Notes: generated by a model from the sequence alone, not told the origin. 64,000 nucleotides of DNA from Streptacidiphilus rugosus AM-16 (GCF_000744655.1 NZ_JQMJ01000004.1:4960001-5024000); one strand, 5' to 3'; shown: positions 50,125 through 59,549, counted from the first letter of the stretch. Made by a program: numbers and translations.

Positions 50125-51960
50125 ATGACCACCGAGCCGGCCCACCCGTCGTTCGAGGACCGCACCGACTTCGAGGACGCCGACCGCGGCTTCATCGACC
50201 GGCTGTCGCCCGGCGTGGTCAGGGACGCCGCCGGGCGGGTGGTCTTCGACGGCGACGCCTACGCCTACCTCGACGCGGAGTGCCCGCCGACGGTCAACCC
50301 GAGCCTGTGGCGGCAGGCCCAGCTCTGCGCCAAGCAGGGCCTGTACCAGGTGACCGACCGGATCTACCAGGTACGCGGCCTGGACCTGTCCAACATGACC
50401 CTCGTCGAGGGCGACCGCGGCGTCATCGTGATCGACCCGCTGATCAGCACCGAGACGGCGGCCGCCGCGCTCGGCCTGTACCGCCGGCACCGGGGGGACC
50501 GCCCGGTCACCGGCGTCGTCTACACCCACTCCCACGGCGACCACTTCGGCGGCGTCCGCGGCGTGCTGCCGCACGGCAGCGAGCAGGGCGTGCCCATCCT
50601 GGCCCCCGAGGGCTTCCTCGAGCACGCGGTCAGCGAGAACGTCTACGCGGGCAACGCCATGGTCCGGCGCGCGATCCTGATGTACGGCAGCAACCTGCCC
50701 AAGTCCCCGGAGGGCCAGGTCAGCACCGGTCTGGGCATCGGCGTCTCCGAGGGCACCATCTCGCTGATCCCGCCCACCGTCGACATCACCCGCACCGGAC
50801 AGGAGGAGACGGTCGACGGCGTCCGCATCCGCTTCCAGCTCACCCCCGGCACCGAGGCGCCGGCCGAGATGAACTTCCTCTTCCCCGAGCTGCGGGCGCT
50901 GTGCCTGGCGGAGAACGCCACCCACAACATGCACAACGTGCTGACCCTGCGCGGCGCGCTGGTGCGCGACGCGCGGATCTGGTCCCGCTACCTGGACGAG
51001 GCGCTCACCTGGTTCGAGGGCGGCTACGACGTGGCCTTCGCCTCCCACCACTGGCCCACCTGGGGAGCGGACAGGGTCGCGGAGTACCTGACCGTCCAGC
51101 GCGACCTGTACGCGTTCCTGCACGACCAGTCGGTGCGGCTGCTGAACGAGGGCCTGACCGGTCCCGAGATCGCCGAGGTCATCCAGCTGCCCCCGGCCGT
51201 CGAGCGGGCCTGGCACGCGCGCGGCTACTACGGGTCGCTCAGCCACAACGCCAAGGCGGTCTACCAGCGCTACCTCGGCTGGTTCGACGGCAACCCCGCC
51301 CACCTGTGGGAGCACCCGCCGGTCGAGCTGGCGAGGCGCTACGTCGACCTGGCCGGAGGTCCCGAGCAGGCGCTGGCCACGGCGCGCGGGTACGCCGAGC
51401 GCGGCGACCTGCGCTTCGCCGCCACCCTGCTGAACCATGTGGTCTTCGCCGCACCGGAGGACGGGAGGGCCCGCGAGGCCCTCGCCGAGGTCTACACGGC
51501 CCTCGGCCACGGCGCCGAGAACGGGACCTGGCGCAATTTCTACCTGACCGGGGCCCAGGAACTGCGCGACGCCCCCGTCGCCCAGGCGGTCGACACCACC
51601 AATCCCGAGATGGCCATGGCCCTCACCGTCGGGATGCTGATCGACTCCCTGGCCGTCTCCCTGGACGGGCCGCGCGCCTGGCACGACGCGCTCACCGTCG
51701 ACCTGGTGCTCACGGACGAGCGGCGGCGCTACCGGCTGATCCTCAGCAACGGCGCGCTGACGCACCGCCGGTCATCCGTCGACGAGGAGCCGAGGGAACC
51801 CGCCGGGCTCACCCTCACCCTGGACAAGCCGCGACTGCTGGGCGTCCTGGCGGGAGGCGGGCTCGACGGTGTGGCGACGCAGGGCGACCCCGGCCTGCTC
51901 GTCCGGCTGCTGTCCTACGCCACCAGGCCGGACCGCGCCTTCCCGATCGTCACGCCCTGA
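50125..51960 (+). CDS. alkyl sulfatase, SDS hydrolase type
   Basis: A 611-residue type III alkyl sulfatase (SdsA/BDS1). The metallo-beta-lactamase part has VVYTHSHGDHFGGVRGVLP with the HxHxDH zinc ligands, then NFLFPELRALCLAENATHNMHNVLTLRGALVRD (Glu and His ligands). The middle is the helical dimer domain, and the C-terminal 130 residues resemble SCP2-like lipid-binding domains (MAMALTVGMLIDSLAVSL). It hydrolyses primary alkyl sulfates to alcohol and sulfate. ATG with GGAG 5 bases upstream; it lacks a signal peptide, so it is cytoplasmic unless an upstream start is used. Confidence 0.92.
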   Translation: MTTEPAHPSFEDRTDFEDADRGFIDRLSPGVVRDAAGRVVFDGDAYAYLDAECPPTVNPSLWRQAQLCAKQGLYQVTDRIYQVRGLDLSNMTLVEGDRGVIVIDPLISTETAAAALGLYRRHRGDRPVTGVVYTHSHGDHFGGVRGVLPHGSEQGVPILAPEGFLEHAVSENVYAGNAMVRRAILMYGSNLPKSPEGQVSTGLGIGVSEGTISLIPPTVDITRTGQEETVDGVRIRFQLTPGTEAPAEMNFLFPELRALCLAENATHNMHNVLTLRGALVRDARIWSRYLDEALTWFEGGYDVAFASHHWPTWGADRVAEYLTVQRDLYAFLHDQSVRLLNEGLTGPEIAEVIQLPPAVERAWHARGYYGSLSHNAKAVYQRYLGWFDGNPAHLWEHPPVELARRYVDLAGGPEQALATARGYAERGDLRFAATLLNHVVFAAPEDGRAREALAEVYTALGHGAENGTWRNFYLTGAQELRDAPVAQAVDTTNPEMAMALTVGMLIDSLAVSLDGPRAWHDALTVDLVLTDERRRYRLILSNGALTHRRSSVDEEPREPAGLTLTLDKPRLLGVLAGGGLDGVATQGDPGLLVRLLSYATRPDRAFPIVTP

Positions 51961-52002
51961 ACGGCGCCACGGACCGGAGGCACCGCCGTCCTGAAACACC
52001 GC

Positions 52003-52032
52003 CGTCCTGGAGACCGTGAGGTCTCCAGGACG
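52003..52032. terminator. strong bidirectional terminator
   Basis: CGTCCTGGAGACC (52003-52015), GTGA loop, GGTCTCCAGGACG (52020-52032) form a perfect 13-base stem between convergent genes. Confidence 0.8.
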
Positions 52033-52058
52033 GGACGGCTTGCCGGACGCCACTGCGC

Positions 52059-52775
52059 CTACTCGTGCAGATACGTTTCCGCAAAGCTGGTGCCGCTGGA
52101 ACCGAGCGCGCCGGTGCGGGCCTCGGTGGTGCCGTTCGAGCTGGGGTCGAGGGCGACCGGGCTGTAGGACCCGAGCGACTTGCCGTTGACGGTGGCCGAA
52201 CTGAAGTTCAGCGTCCCGAAGTTGGGGTAGGCCCCGGTCGGCGACTCGATGATGACCTCGGCGCTGGCCCGCGAGGCGGAGAGCGACTTCGAGGTGGTGT
52301 AGGTCCAGCCGCGTGTGGAGTCCGTGAGCTTCAGGGTGTACTTGCGGCTTCCGGCGTAGGTCACCGAGGCGGTGATGCTGTCGCCGGCCGACACCGGGTA
52401 GGAGCTGAGGCTCAGGTACACCGGGTTCGCCGGGTACATCTCGTACCAGGCCTGGTCCACGGGGCTGCCGCTGGAGCAGTCCGTCGCCACACCGGTCTGC
52501 TCGACGGTCGAGGTGCCGTAGCCGTCGATGCCGACCCACGGGGCGTAGAGGTCGTTGGTGGAGTTGCAGGTCGCGCGCGGTTCGGTCCAGGTCGCCGAGA
52601 CCGAGGTGAAGCCGCTGCCGGTGGCGGCGTAACCGCCCCAGTTGTAGCCGTTGATGTTGTAGTGCAGGGGGCGGAACGACAGTCCCTGAGCGGCCGCCGC
52701 GGTGACCGGCGCGGCAGGGGCGGCGAGGGTTGCTGCGGCCGCGAGGGTGGCGACGCGTATCAGGAATCTGCGCAT
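52059..52775 (-). CDS. exported G1 family glutamic endopeptidase
   Basis: A 238-residue secreted protein. Signal peptide: RRFLIRVATLAAAATLAAPAAP to AAAA. The mature beta-sandwich has the peptidase G1 (eqolisin) features: SATWTEPRATCNSTNDLYAPWVGIDGYGTSTVEQTGVATDC with the catalytic Gln in VEQTG, and SASRASAEVIIESPTGAYPNFGTLNF with the catalytic Glu in AEVIIE. Two Cys likely form a disulfide. It cleaves proteins at acidic pH. ATG with GAAGGAG upstream. A lone gene, with 182 bases of upstream space. Confidence 0.9.
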   Translation of the reverse strand: MRRFLIRVATLAAAATLAAPAAPVTAAAAQGLSFRPLHYNINGYNWGGYAATGSGFTSVSATWTEPRATCNSTNDLYAPWVGIDGYGTSTVEQTGVATDCSSGSPVDQAWYEMYPANPVYLSLSSYPVSAGDSITASVTYAGSRKYTLKLTDSTRGWTYTTSKSLSASRASAEVIIESPTGAYPNFGTLNFSSATVNGKSLGSYSPVALDPSSNGTTEARTGALGSSGTSFAETYLHE

Positions 52776-52957
52776 GCTGGCTCCTTCGTGAGTGACGATC
52801 AGGACGCTCGTTACGCGGGTCGCGGTGTGGGCGACGGAGGAGAGCTTGCCTACTGACATGTTTCATGGCAAGGGTGTGTGCGGCGCGGAGTGTGGCACGG
52901 ATCGTCGGGCCGGGCTGAAGAATCACGAAGTGTCAGGCGATAACGCCCAGAAAAACT

Positions 52958-54136
52958 TCAGAGATTCGGCTCCGGTTCGGGCAGCAGCAGACCGAGCAGC
53001 AGTGCGAGCGGCGGGACCGCGCAGAGGGCGAGCAGGGCGCCGCGCGGGCCGTGCGCCTCCGCGACCAGTCCCAGCACCGGCGAGATCAGGCCGCCGACGC
53101 TGACGGCGAGACCCAGCGTGACGCCGGCCGCGGTGCCGGGACGGGTGGGCAGGTAGTCCTGGCCGAGCTTGACCAGCACGGCGAAGGGCAGGTTCAGCGC
53201 CGCCCCGGTGAGCAGCGCGAACACCAGCGGCGCCCACTCCCCCGGCGCCAGCAGCAGCGCGGCCAGCGACGGCAGGACCAGAGCCGCACCGCACTGGATG
53301 GTGCGGACCATCCCCCACCGGTCGGCCAGCCGTCCGCCCGTCAGGGTCCCTGCCACGCCGCCGGCCAGGAAGCAGGTCAGCGCCGCCCCGGCGAGGCCGC
53401 GGGAGGCGTGCAGGTCACGCAGCCAGTACAGCTCGACGAAGGTGCTGATCCCGAAGAACGCCACCGAACGCAGCACCTCGACCCCGGTGAGCACGGCGAA
53501 CGGTCCCCACCGGTCCGTTCCGTCCGCCGCTCCGACGCGTGGCGCCACCGGAGGGGTGCGGCGGGCGCGGGCCAGCAGCACGAAGGCCGTCAGCGCGGCG
53601 GGCGGCAGGAAGAGGACGGTCGCGCCGACGCCCCAGGCGGCCAGCGCGGGCGTGGCGAGCACCGGAGCCAGGAAGAAGCCGACGCTGCCGCCGGCCGCGA
53701 AGACGCTCATCGCCGCCGCGCTGTCCCCGGCGTCCAGCCGGGCGGCCTTGCCGGCGGCCGGGTGGAACATCGCGACACCCAGGCCGGACAGCAGGATCAG
53801 GCACCACACCCCCGGGTACGGTCCGACCAGGCCCGCCAGCCCCAGGCCGAGCCCGGCCAGGCCCACCCCGGCGCCGGCCAGCCACGGCAGCCGGAACCGG
53901 TCCACGGCCAGGCCGAGGAACGGCTGCGGTACCGCGCTGCCGAGCGTGGCCGCCAGGGTGAGGCCGGTGGCGGCGAGGTAGCCGTAGTGGCGGTCGAGCA
54001 CGAAGTAGGGGACGGCGGCGGGAACGAGCCCCTGGTAGAGGTCGTCCACGGCATGGGCGGCGCCCCACACACGCATGCGCCGCCACGGTGAAGGCGTCGG
54101 CGCGAGAGGAGCTCTGGATTCGACGGCGGAGGTCAT
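52958..54136 (-). CDS. MFS transporter
   Basis: A 392-residue 12-helix MFS protein of the Fsr/fosmidomycin-resistance-like group: AAHAVDDLYQGLVPAAVPYFVLDRHYGYL, PQPFLGLAVDRF, GVAMFHPAAGKAARLDAGDSAAAMSVFAAGGSVGFFLAPVLA and the mid GGRLADRWGMVRTIQC. It probably exports a small toxic compound. ATG at 54136 is used; GTG 54142 is equally close. It is divergent from an AraC-family gene, 55 bases apart, which presumably regulates it. Confidence 0.88.
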   Translation of the reverse strand: MTSAVESRAPLAPTPSPWRRMRVWGAAHAVDDLYQGLVPAAVPYFVLDRHYGYLAATGLTLAATLGSAVPQPFLGLAVDRFRLPWLAGAGVGLAGLGLGLAGLVGPYPGVWCLILLSGLGVAMFHPAAGKAARLDAGDSAAAMSVFAAGGSVGFFLAPVLATPALAAWGVGATVLFLPPAALTAFVLLARARRTPPVAPRVGAADGTDRWGPFAVLTGVEVLRSVAFFGISTFVELYWLRDLHASRGLAGAALTCFLAGGVAGTLTGGRLADRWGMVRTIQCGAALVLPSLAALLLAPGEWAPLVFALLTGAALNLPFAVLVKLGQDYLPTRPGTAAGVTLGLAVSVGGLISPVLGLVAEAHGPRGALLALCAVPPLALLLGLLLPEPEPNL

Positions 54137-54191
54137 GGCCACCAGGATCGCCGTCGGAGCGGGTTGCGGGCTGTCGCTATCCTGCCGTCAT

Positions 54192-54956
54192 ATGTCGTCC
54201 GACCGCCATGTTCCGACGCCGCGCCTGGAGCTGCCGGGCCCCCGGCTGAACCGGCTCGCGCGCCACGAGCGGATCGACTGGCACCACCACGACCGGCACC
54301 AGCTGATCCATCCCGGCAGCGGCCTGCTGCAGGTGGAGACCCCGGCGGGCAGCTGGATCGTGCCGCCGCAGCGGGCCGTGTGGATTCCCGCCTTCACCGA
54401 CCACGCCCATGTGGCCCGGACGCCCACGCGCATGCGTTCGCTCTCGTTCCCCGCCGCGACCGACCCGGTCGGCGGAGCACAGCCCGCGGTGCTGGTCGTC
54501 GCCCCGCTGCTGCGCGAGCTGGTCGCCGCCCTGGCCGAGCCGGATCCCGGCTGCACCGAGGCCGAACTGGCCACCCTGCAGCAGGCCGCCGCCGACCGGC
54601 TGGCGCGCGCGGAACGCCTCTCGCTGCACCTGCCGGCGCCGGTCGACGACCGCCTGCGCGCGGTCGCCGCACTGCTGCACCGCGATCCTGCCGATCCCCG
54701 GTCGCTCCGCGAGTTCGGCGCGGCGGTCGGCGCGAGCGAGCGCACGCTGAGCCGCCTCTTCCGTGCCGAGACCGGCCTCACCTTCCCGCAGTGGCGGACC
54801 CGGCTGCGGCTGCACCACGCCCTGGACCGGCTGGCGGCCGGACGCAGTGTCACGGCCACCGCGGCGGACTGCGGCTATGCGACCCCGAGCGCGTTCATCG
54901 AGGCGTTCAAAGCCGCCTTCGGGACCACGCCGTCCCGGCACCGCGCCGCGCCCTGA
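54192..54956 (+). CDS. AraC-family regulator with cupin N-domain
   Basis: A 254-residue regulator. N-terminal cupin-like part: RIDWHHHDRHQLIHPGSGLLQVETPAGSWIVPPQRAVWIPAFTDH. C-terminal HTH pair: SLREFGAAVGASERTLSRLFRAETGLTFPQWRTRLRLHHALDRLAAG and VTATAADCGYATPSAFIEAFKAAFGTTPSRHR. Typical of AraC proteins adjacent to MFS exporters. It is divergent from the MFS gene, so both probably share one control region. Confidence 0.92.
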   Translation: MSSDRHVPTPRLELPGPRLNRLARHERIDWHHHDRHQLIHPGSGLLQVETPAGSWIVPPQRAVWIPAFTDHAHVARTPTRMRSLSFPAATDPVGGAQPAVLVVAPLLRELVAALAEPDPGCTEAELATLQQAAADRLARAERLSLHLPAPVDDRLRAVAALLHRDPADPRSLREFGAAVGASERTLSRLFRAETGLTFPQWRTRLRLHHALDRLAAGRSVTATAADCGYATPSAFIEAFKAAFGTTPSRHRAAP

Positions 54957-55104
54957 TACCCGCATTACCCATATGACCTGCGGAAACACTCGTACCGGTG
55001 ATTCATTGCCCGTTACATCGACCAGGCTCTGGTCTCCCACATAAAGCCGCCGTAAAGTTGATAAATGTGAGGTCCTGATCGAGCCGCTCGGAAGGATCAC
55101 AGCC

Positions 55105-55737
55105 ATGAGCAACGAGACACCCGCGCCGTCGAGCCCCCTCACGGCGACCCCACCCACCCCCGCCCACGCCGACCCGGCACCCCTCGGGCTGGCCGGTTTC
55201 GCGCTGACGACACTGCTGCTCTCCTTCGTCAACGCCGACATCATCAAGGAGACCGGCGCGATCGTCGTCGTGCTGGGCCTGGCCGCGTTCTACGGAGGCC
55301 TGGCGCAGTTCGTCGCCGGCGTCCTGGAGTGGCGACGCGGCAACACCTTCGGTCTGATGGCGTTCTGCTCGTACGGAGCGTTCTGGCTCTCGTACTGGTG
55401 GATCGTCACCCATCTCTCCGCGGCGAGCGGGGACGTGCACCAGGCTGTCGGGCTGTACCTGATCGGCTGGTGCATCATCACCGCCTACCTGGCCCTGGCC
55501 TCGCTGCGCACGAACCTCGCGGTGGTCGCGGTGTTCGTGCTGCTGACGGTCACCTTCCTGCTGCTGGGCATCGGTTCGTTCCAGAACGGCACCCCGGCGC
55601 CCGACGCCATGACCAAGGTGGGCGGGTGGTTCGGCATCATCACGGCCGCCGCCGCCTTCTACGCCTCGGCCGCGACCGTGGTCAACGCGCAGCACAAGCG
55701 GGCCCTGCTGCCGCTGCCCACGCTCCCCGGCGCCTGA
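55105..55737 (+). CDS. satP: acetate uptake protein, GPR1/FUN34/YaaH family
   Basis: A 210-residue protein with six membrane helices. ADPAPLGLAGFALTTLLLSFVN is the family signature (NPAPLGL-type), then VVVLGLAAFYGGLAQFVAGVLEWRRGNTFGLMAFCSYGAFWLSYWW and the final YASAATVVNAQHKR. Such proteins import acetate or succinate as proton symporters or channels. It is followed after 41 bases by the acs gene, forming an uptake-activation operon. Upstream, GACCAG-GCT-CTGGTC (55020-55034) might be an operator. Confidence 0.92.
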   Translation: MSNETPAPSSPLTATPPTPAHADPAPLGLAGFALTTLLLSFVNADIIKETGAIVVVLGLAAFYGGLAQFVAGVLEWRRGNTFGLMAFCSYGAFWLSYWWIVTHLSAASGDVHQAVGLYLIGWCIITAYLALASLRTNLAVVAVFVLLTVTFLLLGIGSFQNGTPAPDAMTKVGGWFGIITAAAAFYASAATVVNAQHKRALLPLPTLPGA

Positions 55738-55778
55738 GCGACCGCACCTGCCCGTCCGAACAGGAGGGAGCAACACCC

Positions 55779-57761
55779 ATGGCTGCGGATGAGGCGGCCC
55801 CGCAACAGACGCTGTCCAACCTGCTCCACGAGGGGCGTCGCTTCGCCCCTCCCGCCGCATTCGCCGAGCACGCCAACCTCCGCGCGGACGCCTACCAGGC
55901 GGCCCGTGCGGACCGGCTCGGCTTCTGGGCGGAGCAGGCGAGACGCCTGGACTGGGAACGCGAGTGGGACCAGGTCCTGGACTGGAGCGGCGCGCCGTTC
56001 GCCCGCTGGTTCACCGGCGGGCGGCTGAACGTCGCCTACAACTGCGTGGACCGGCACGTCGAGGCGGGCCACGGAGACCGGATCGCCCTGCACTTCGAGG
56101 GCGAGCCCGGCGACCGACGCTCCGTCAGTTACGCGGAGCTGCACGGCGAGGTGTGCCGCGCGGCGAACGCGCTCACCGAACTCGGGGTGCGCGCGGGCGA
56201 CCGGGTCGCCATCTACATGCCGATGATCCCCGAGGCCGTGGTGGCCATGCTGGCCTGTGCCCGCATCGGCGCGCCGCACTCGGTGGTCTTCGCCGCCTTC
56301 TCCCCCGCCGCGCTGCGCTCGCGCATCGACGACGCCCAGGCGAAGGTGCTGATCACCGCGGACGGCTACCACCGTCGCGGCTCCGTCGTCGCCCTGAAGG
56401 CCAACGCCGACGAGGCCGTGCAGGCGGAGGGCGGCGCGCACAGCATCGAGCACGTGCTCGTGGTACGCCGCACCGGCGCGGAGACGCCCTGGACCGAGGG
56501 CAGGGACCTGTGGTGGCACGAGGTGGTGGGGCGTCAGTCGGACGCGCACACACCGGAGTTCTTCGACTCCGAGCACCCGCTGTTCATCCTCTACACCTCC
56601 GGCACCACCGGTAGACCGAAGGGCATCCTGCACACCAGCGGCGGCTACCTGACCCAGGTCGGCTACACCCACCGGGCGGTGTTCGACCTGAAGCCGGAGA
56701 CGGACGTGTTCTGGTGCACGGCCGACATCGGCTGGGTGACCGGCCACTCGTACATCGTCTACGGTCCGCTGGCCAACGGCGCCACGCAGGTCATGTACGA
56801 GGGCACGCCGGACACCCCCAACCAGGGCCGCTTCTGGGAGAACGTGGACCGCTACGGCGTCACCATCATCTACACCGCGCCGACCGCGATCCGCACCTTC
56901 ATGAAGTGGGGCACCGACGTCCCGGCCCGCTACGACCTGTCCTCGCTGCGCCTGCTGGGCAGCGTGGGCGAGCCGATCAATCCCGAGGCCTGGATCTGGT
57001 ACCGGGAGAACATCGGCAGGGAGCGGTGCCCGATCGTGGACACCTGGTGGCAGACCGAGACCGGCGCCATCATGATCAGCCCGCTGCCCGGCGTCACGGA
57101 GACCAAACCGGGCTCGGCCATGACCCCGCTGCCCGGCATCTCCGCCGAGGTCGTGGACGCGGACGGCACCCCGGTGCCGAACGGCGCGGGCGGACTGCTG
57201 GTGCTCGACCAGCCCTGGCCCTCGATGCTGCGCGGCGTCTGGGGCGACGAGGAGCGCTTCCGCCAGACGTACTGGGCACGCTTCGCCGACCAGGGCTACT
57301 ACTTCGCGGGGGACGGCGCGAAGAAGGACGAGGACGGCGACCTGTGGCTGCTCGGCCGGGTCGACGACATCATGCTGGTCTCCGGGCACAACATCTCGAC
57401 CACCGAGGTCGAGTCGGCTCTCGTCTCGCACCCGGCGGTCGCCGAGGCGGCGGTGGTCGGCGCGACGGACGAGACGACCGGGCAGCGGATCGTCGCCTTC
57501 GTGATCCTGCGGGGCGGCAACGAGGAGGTGGCCGAGCTCGCCGACGAGCTCAAGGCGCACGTGGCCAAGGAGATCGGCCCGATCGCCAAGCCCCGGCAGA
57601 TCCAGGTGGTGCAGGAGCTGCCCAAGACCCGCTCGGGCAAGATCATGCGCCGGCTGCTCCGCGACGTGGCCGAGGACCGCGCCCTCGGGGACACCACGAC
57701 GCTGACCGACGCCTCGGTGATGGAGCTCATCGCGGCGAAGCTGCCGCACGCGGCGGACTGA
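55779..57761 (+). CDS. acs: acetyl-CoA synthetase
   Basis: A 660-residue enzyme joining acetate, ATP and CoA to acetyl-CoA via acetyl-AMP. Motifs in order: RLNVAYNCVDRHV, FILYTSGTTGRPKGILHTSGGYL (AMP loop), TWWQTETGA (carboxylate pocket Trp), and the C-terminal domain with PKTRSGKIMRR, whose Lys is the usual acetylation site controlling activity. Length is normal. ATG with GGAGGGAG upstream. It is coupled in function to the upstream acetate uptake gene; a strong hairpin follows. Confidence 0.95.
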   Translation: MAADEAAPQQTLSNLLHEGRRFAPPAAFAEHANLRADAYQAARADRLGFWAEQARRLDWEREWDQVLDWSGAPFARWFTGGRLNVAYNCVDRHVEAGHGDRIALHFEGEPGDRRSVSYAELHGEVCRAANALTELGVRAGDRVAIYMPMIPEAVVAMLACARIGAPHSVVFAAFSPAALRSRIDDAQAKVLITADGYHRRGSVVALKANADEAVQAEGGAHSIEHVLVVRRTGAETPWTEGRDLWWHEVVGRQSDAHTPEFFDSEHPLFILYTSGTTGRPKGILHTSGGYLTQVGYTHRAVFDLKPETDVFWCTADIGWVTGHSYIVYGPLANGATQVMYEGTPDTPNQGRFWENVDRYGVTIIYTAPTAIRTFMKWGTDVPARYDLSSLRLLGSVGEPINPEAWIWYRENIGRERCPIVDTWWQTETGAIMISPLPGVTETKPGSAMTPLPGISAEVVDADGTPVPNGAGGLLVLDQPWPSMLRGVWGDEERFRQTYWARFADQGYYFAGDGAKKDEDGDLWLLGRVDDIMLVSGHNISTTEVESALVSHPAVAEAAVVGATDETTGQRIVAFVILRGGNEEVAELADELKAHVAKEIGPIAKPRQIQVVQELPKTRSGKIMRRLLRDVAEDRALGDTTTLTDASVMELIAAKLPHAAD

Positions 57762-57777
57762 GCACCGCGACGAAGGA

Positions 57778-57807
57778 ACGGCCCGGGGCGGCGCAGCCCC
57801 GGGCCGT
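57778..57807 (+). terminator. stem-loop after acs
   Basis: ACGGCCCGGGGC (57778-57789), GGCGCA loop, GCCCCGGGCCGT (57796-57807): a perfect 12-base stem, 16 bases after the acs stop codon. Confidence 0.8.
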
Positions 57808-58003
57808 TGCGCTGCCCGGGCGGGAGCCCCCGTCGAATTCCGGACCACGCCCTGTTATCGAACGGATGCACTTTTCGGCGGCCGCCCCGCACCACTTTTC
57901 GTGGGGGCAGAGATTTGAGCAGGATTTGAGGCGTCGGCCCGGCGAATTCGGGCGGGGACTTCTGCGCGCCGCATTTCCCCCCTAACGTGGCGGCATGATC
58001 GCG

Positions 58004-58402
58004 TCAGTCGGCGACGATCGCGGCCCGGCGCGGGCCCAGAAGTTCGACCAGGTGGCAGCCCGCCCCCACGAATCGGGCGGCAATGGCCCCGGCGGCGGAG
58101 TCGTGGAGGGAGAAGACGAAGTTTCCCGGAATGAGCAGTACGGTGACCACCCGCTCGTCCACCAGCACCATGAGGCGGCGGAGGGCGGGACCGGGTCCGG
58201 ACGACCGGGTGCCGTTGTCCATGAACAGCAGGGGAACGGGCAGCCCGAGCCGCTCGGCCTGGGCCAGCAGCGCGTCCTGGTGACTTCTCATGTATCCGTC
58301 GTCGAAGGGGTAGCAACGCAGATACATGGCGGAATTCGGGCAGCGACTCCTGCCCCTCCATGACAGGCGGGTGTGCTGGGACGGCTTTCTGTGCACTTCC
58401 AT
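58004..58402 (-). CDS. degenerate serine-recombinase-like (resolvase fold) protein
   Basis: A 132-residue protein. YLRCYPFDDGYMRSHQDALLAQAERLGLPVPLLFMDNGTRSSGPGPALRRLMVLVDERVVTVLLIPGNFVFSLHDSAAGAIAARFVGAGCHLVELL follows the layout of resolvase N-terminal catalytic domains (Y-x-R start, Q-x-x-x-L helix, F-x-D-x-G, R-x-x-L helix, I-P-x-x-x-x-S) but the catalytic Ser expected after Y-L-R is missing, and no HTH or recombinase domain follows. It is probably a regulatory or binding relative, not an active recombinase. ATG at 58402 has GGAGA upstream. Confidence 0.6.
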   Translation of the reverse strand: MEVHRKPSQHTRLSWRGRSRCPNSAMYLRCYPFDDGYMRSHQDALLAQAERLGLPVPLLFMDNGTRSSGPGPALRRLMVLVDERVVTVLLIPGNFVFSLHDSAAGAIAARFVGAGCHLVELLGPRRAAIVAD

Positions 58403-58548
58403 GGGAATCTCCGGCGGTTCACGCGTTTGCGGCAGGCGGGCACGGGTCCGGCTCGGGGCCGGAATCATCGACCGGCGGATCGCGCCGCGTCGGAGGCTGC
58501 CGGGCAGGGGGTGGCATTTCCCGGAGATGTGATCGATGATGTCACGGA

Positions 58549-58587
58549 AGCCCAGTAAGAGGAATGCTTGATTCCTCTGGCTGGGCT
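58549..58587. promoter_or_regulatory. nested inverted repeats in a divergent promoter
   Basis: Inner: AGAGGAAT (58558-58565), 5-base gap, ATTCCTCT (58571-58578). Outer: AGCCCAG (58549-58555) and CTGGGCT (58581-58587). The structure lies 24 bases before the LysR start and upstream of the resolvase-like gene; it could be a LysR operator or a hairpin in the leader. Confidence 0.55.
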
Positions 58588-58610
58588 CCATACGAGGTAA
58601 GGTGATCACC

Positions 58611-59549
58611 ATGCTGGAACTGCGCCAGTTCCAGGTGCTGCGGGCGATCGCGCGCGAAGGCTCGCTCGCGGCGGCGGCTCGCTCCCTCCACTACAGCCAG
58701 CCGACCATCGCCCACCACCTCGCGGCGATGGAGTCGCATTTCGGCGTGCCGCTGGTGCACCGGAGCCCGCGCGGAGTCCACCTCACCGAGGCCGGGCAGT
58801 TGGTGCTGCCGCACGCCGAGGCGGCGTTGCGCCGCGTCGGCCTCGCGGAACAGGAGGTCCACGCGCTGATCGACCACGGAACGCGGACCCTGCGGGTGGG
58901 CACCTTCCCCACCGCCGGAGCGCAGCTGCTGCCGCCCGCGGTGCGCCAGCTCGCCGAGAAGGGCGTCAAGGTCTCCCTGCTGGAGGGGGAGCTGCCCACC
59001 GTGGTCGAGGCGCTGCGCACCGGCGGGCTGCAGATCGCCCTGGTCTACTCCCAGCCGGGCGAGCCGCTGGACCTCGGCGAGGAGTTCGTGCTGCACCCGC
59101 TCCTCGACGATCCGCTGCAACTCGCTCTGCCCGCCGCCCATCCCCTGGCGCACCTCGACAGCGTTCCGCTGGGCCGCCTGCGCGACGAGGGCTGGATCAT
59201 GGGGGCCTGCGACTGGGATCCGAGCGACCGCGTCCTCAGCTGGGCCTGCGCGCAGGAGGGCTTCGAGCCCGTCCGCGTCATGAGGACGGACGACTACGGC
59301 ATGCTCAAGGGGTTCGTGGCGGCCGGCACCGCCATCGCCCTGGTGCCGAGGCTCGCCCTGACCGGCAACGAGCCGGATCTCGACCTGGTGATCCGCGCCC
59401 TCGACGGCCCGCCGCTGGCCAGGCGGATCAGCGTGGCGATGCTGCGCACCACCGTGTCGGACTCCGCGCACGCCCTGCGCGAGGCCCTCTCCGAACAGGC
59501 CTCGAGGATCACCGCCTCCTGGGACGAACGCGCCCGCTCGGCGGCCTGA
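58611..59549 (+). CDS. LysR-family transcriptional regulator
   Basis: A 312-residue LysR protein. HTH: LELRQFQVLRAIAREGSLAAAARSLHYSQPTIAHHLAAMESHFGVPLVHRSPRGVHLTEAG. The effector domain has TLRVGTFPTAGAQLLPPAV, and periplasmic-binding-like strands ending in ISVAMLRTT. ATG 58611 is chosen for AAGG 8 bases upstream; GTG 58602 is possible. Divergent from the resolvase-like gene; convergent with paaD, 8 bases apart. It may regulate the paa-like operon, though it is not next to that operon's promoter. Confidence 0.9.
   Translation: MLELRQFQVLRAIAREGSLAAAARSLHYSQPTIAHHLAAMESHFGVPLVHRSPRGVHLTEAGQLVLPHAEAALRRVGLAEQEVHALIDHGTRTLRVGTFPTAGAQLLPPAVRQLAEKGVKVSLLEGELPTVVEALRTGGLQIALVYSQPGEPLDLGEEFVLHPLLDDPLQLALPAAHPLAHLDSVPLGRLRDEGWIMGACDWDPSDRVLSWACAQEGFEPVRVMRTDDYGMLKGFVAAGTAIALVPRLALTGNEPDLDLVIRALDGPPLARRISVAMLRTTVSDSAHALREALSEQASRITASWDERARSAA

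Noticed and set aside
55020-55034. GACCAG-GCT-CTGGTC as a DasR site before satP
   Set aside because: The half sites are in the opposite orientation to the dre consensus, so it is not called a DasR site; it may still be an operator of another regulator.
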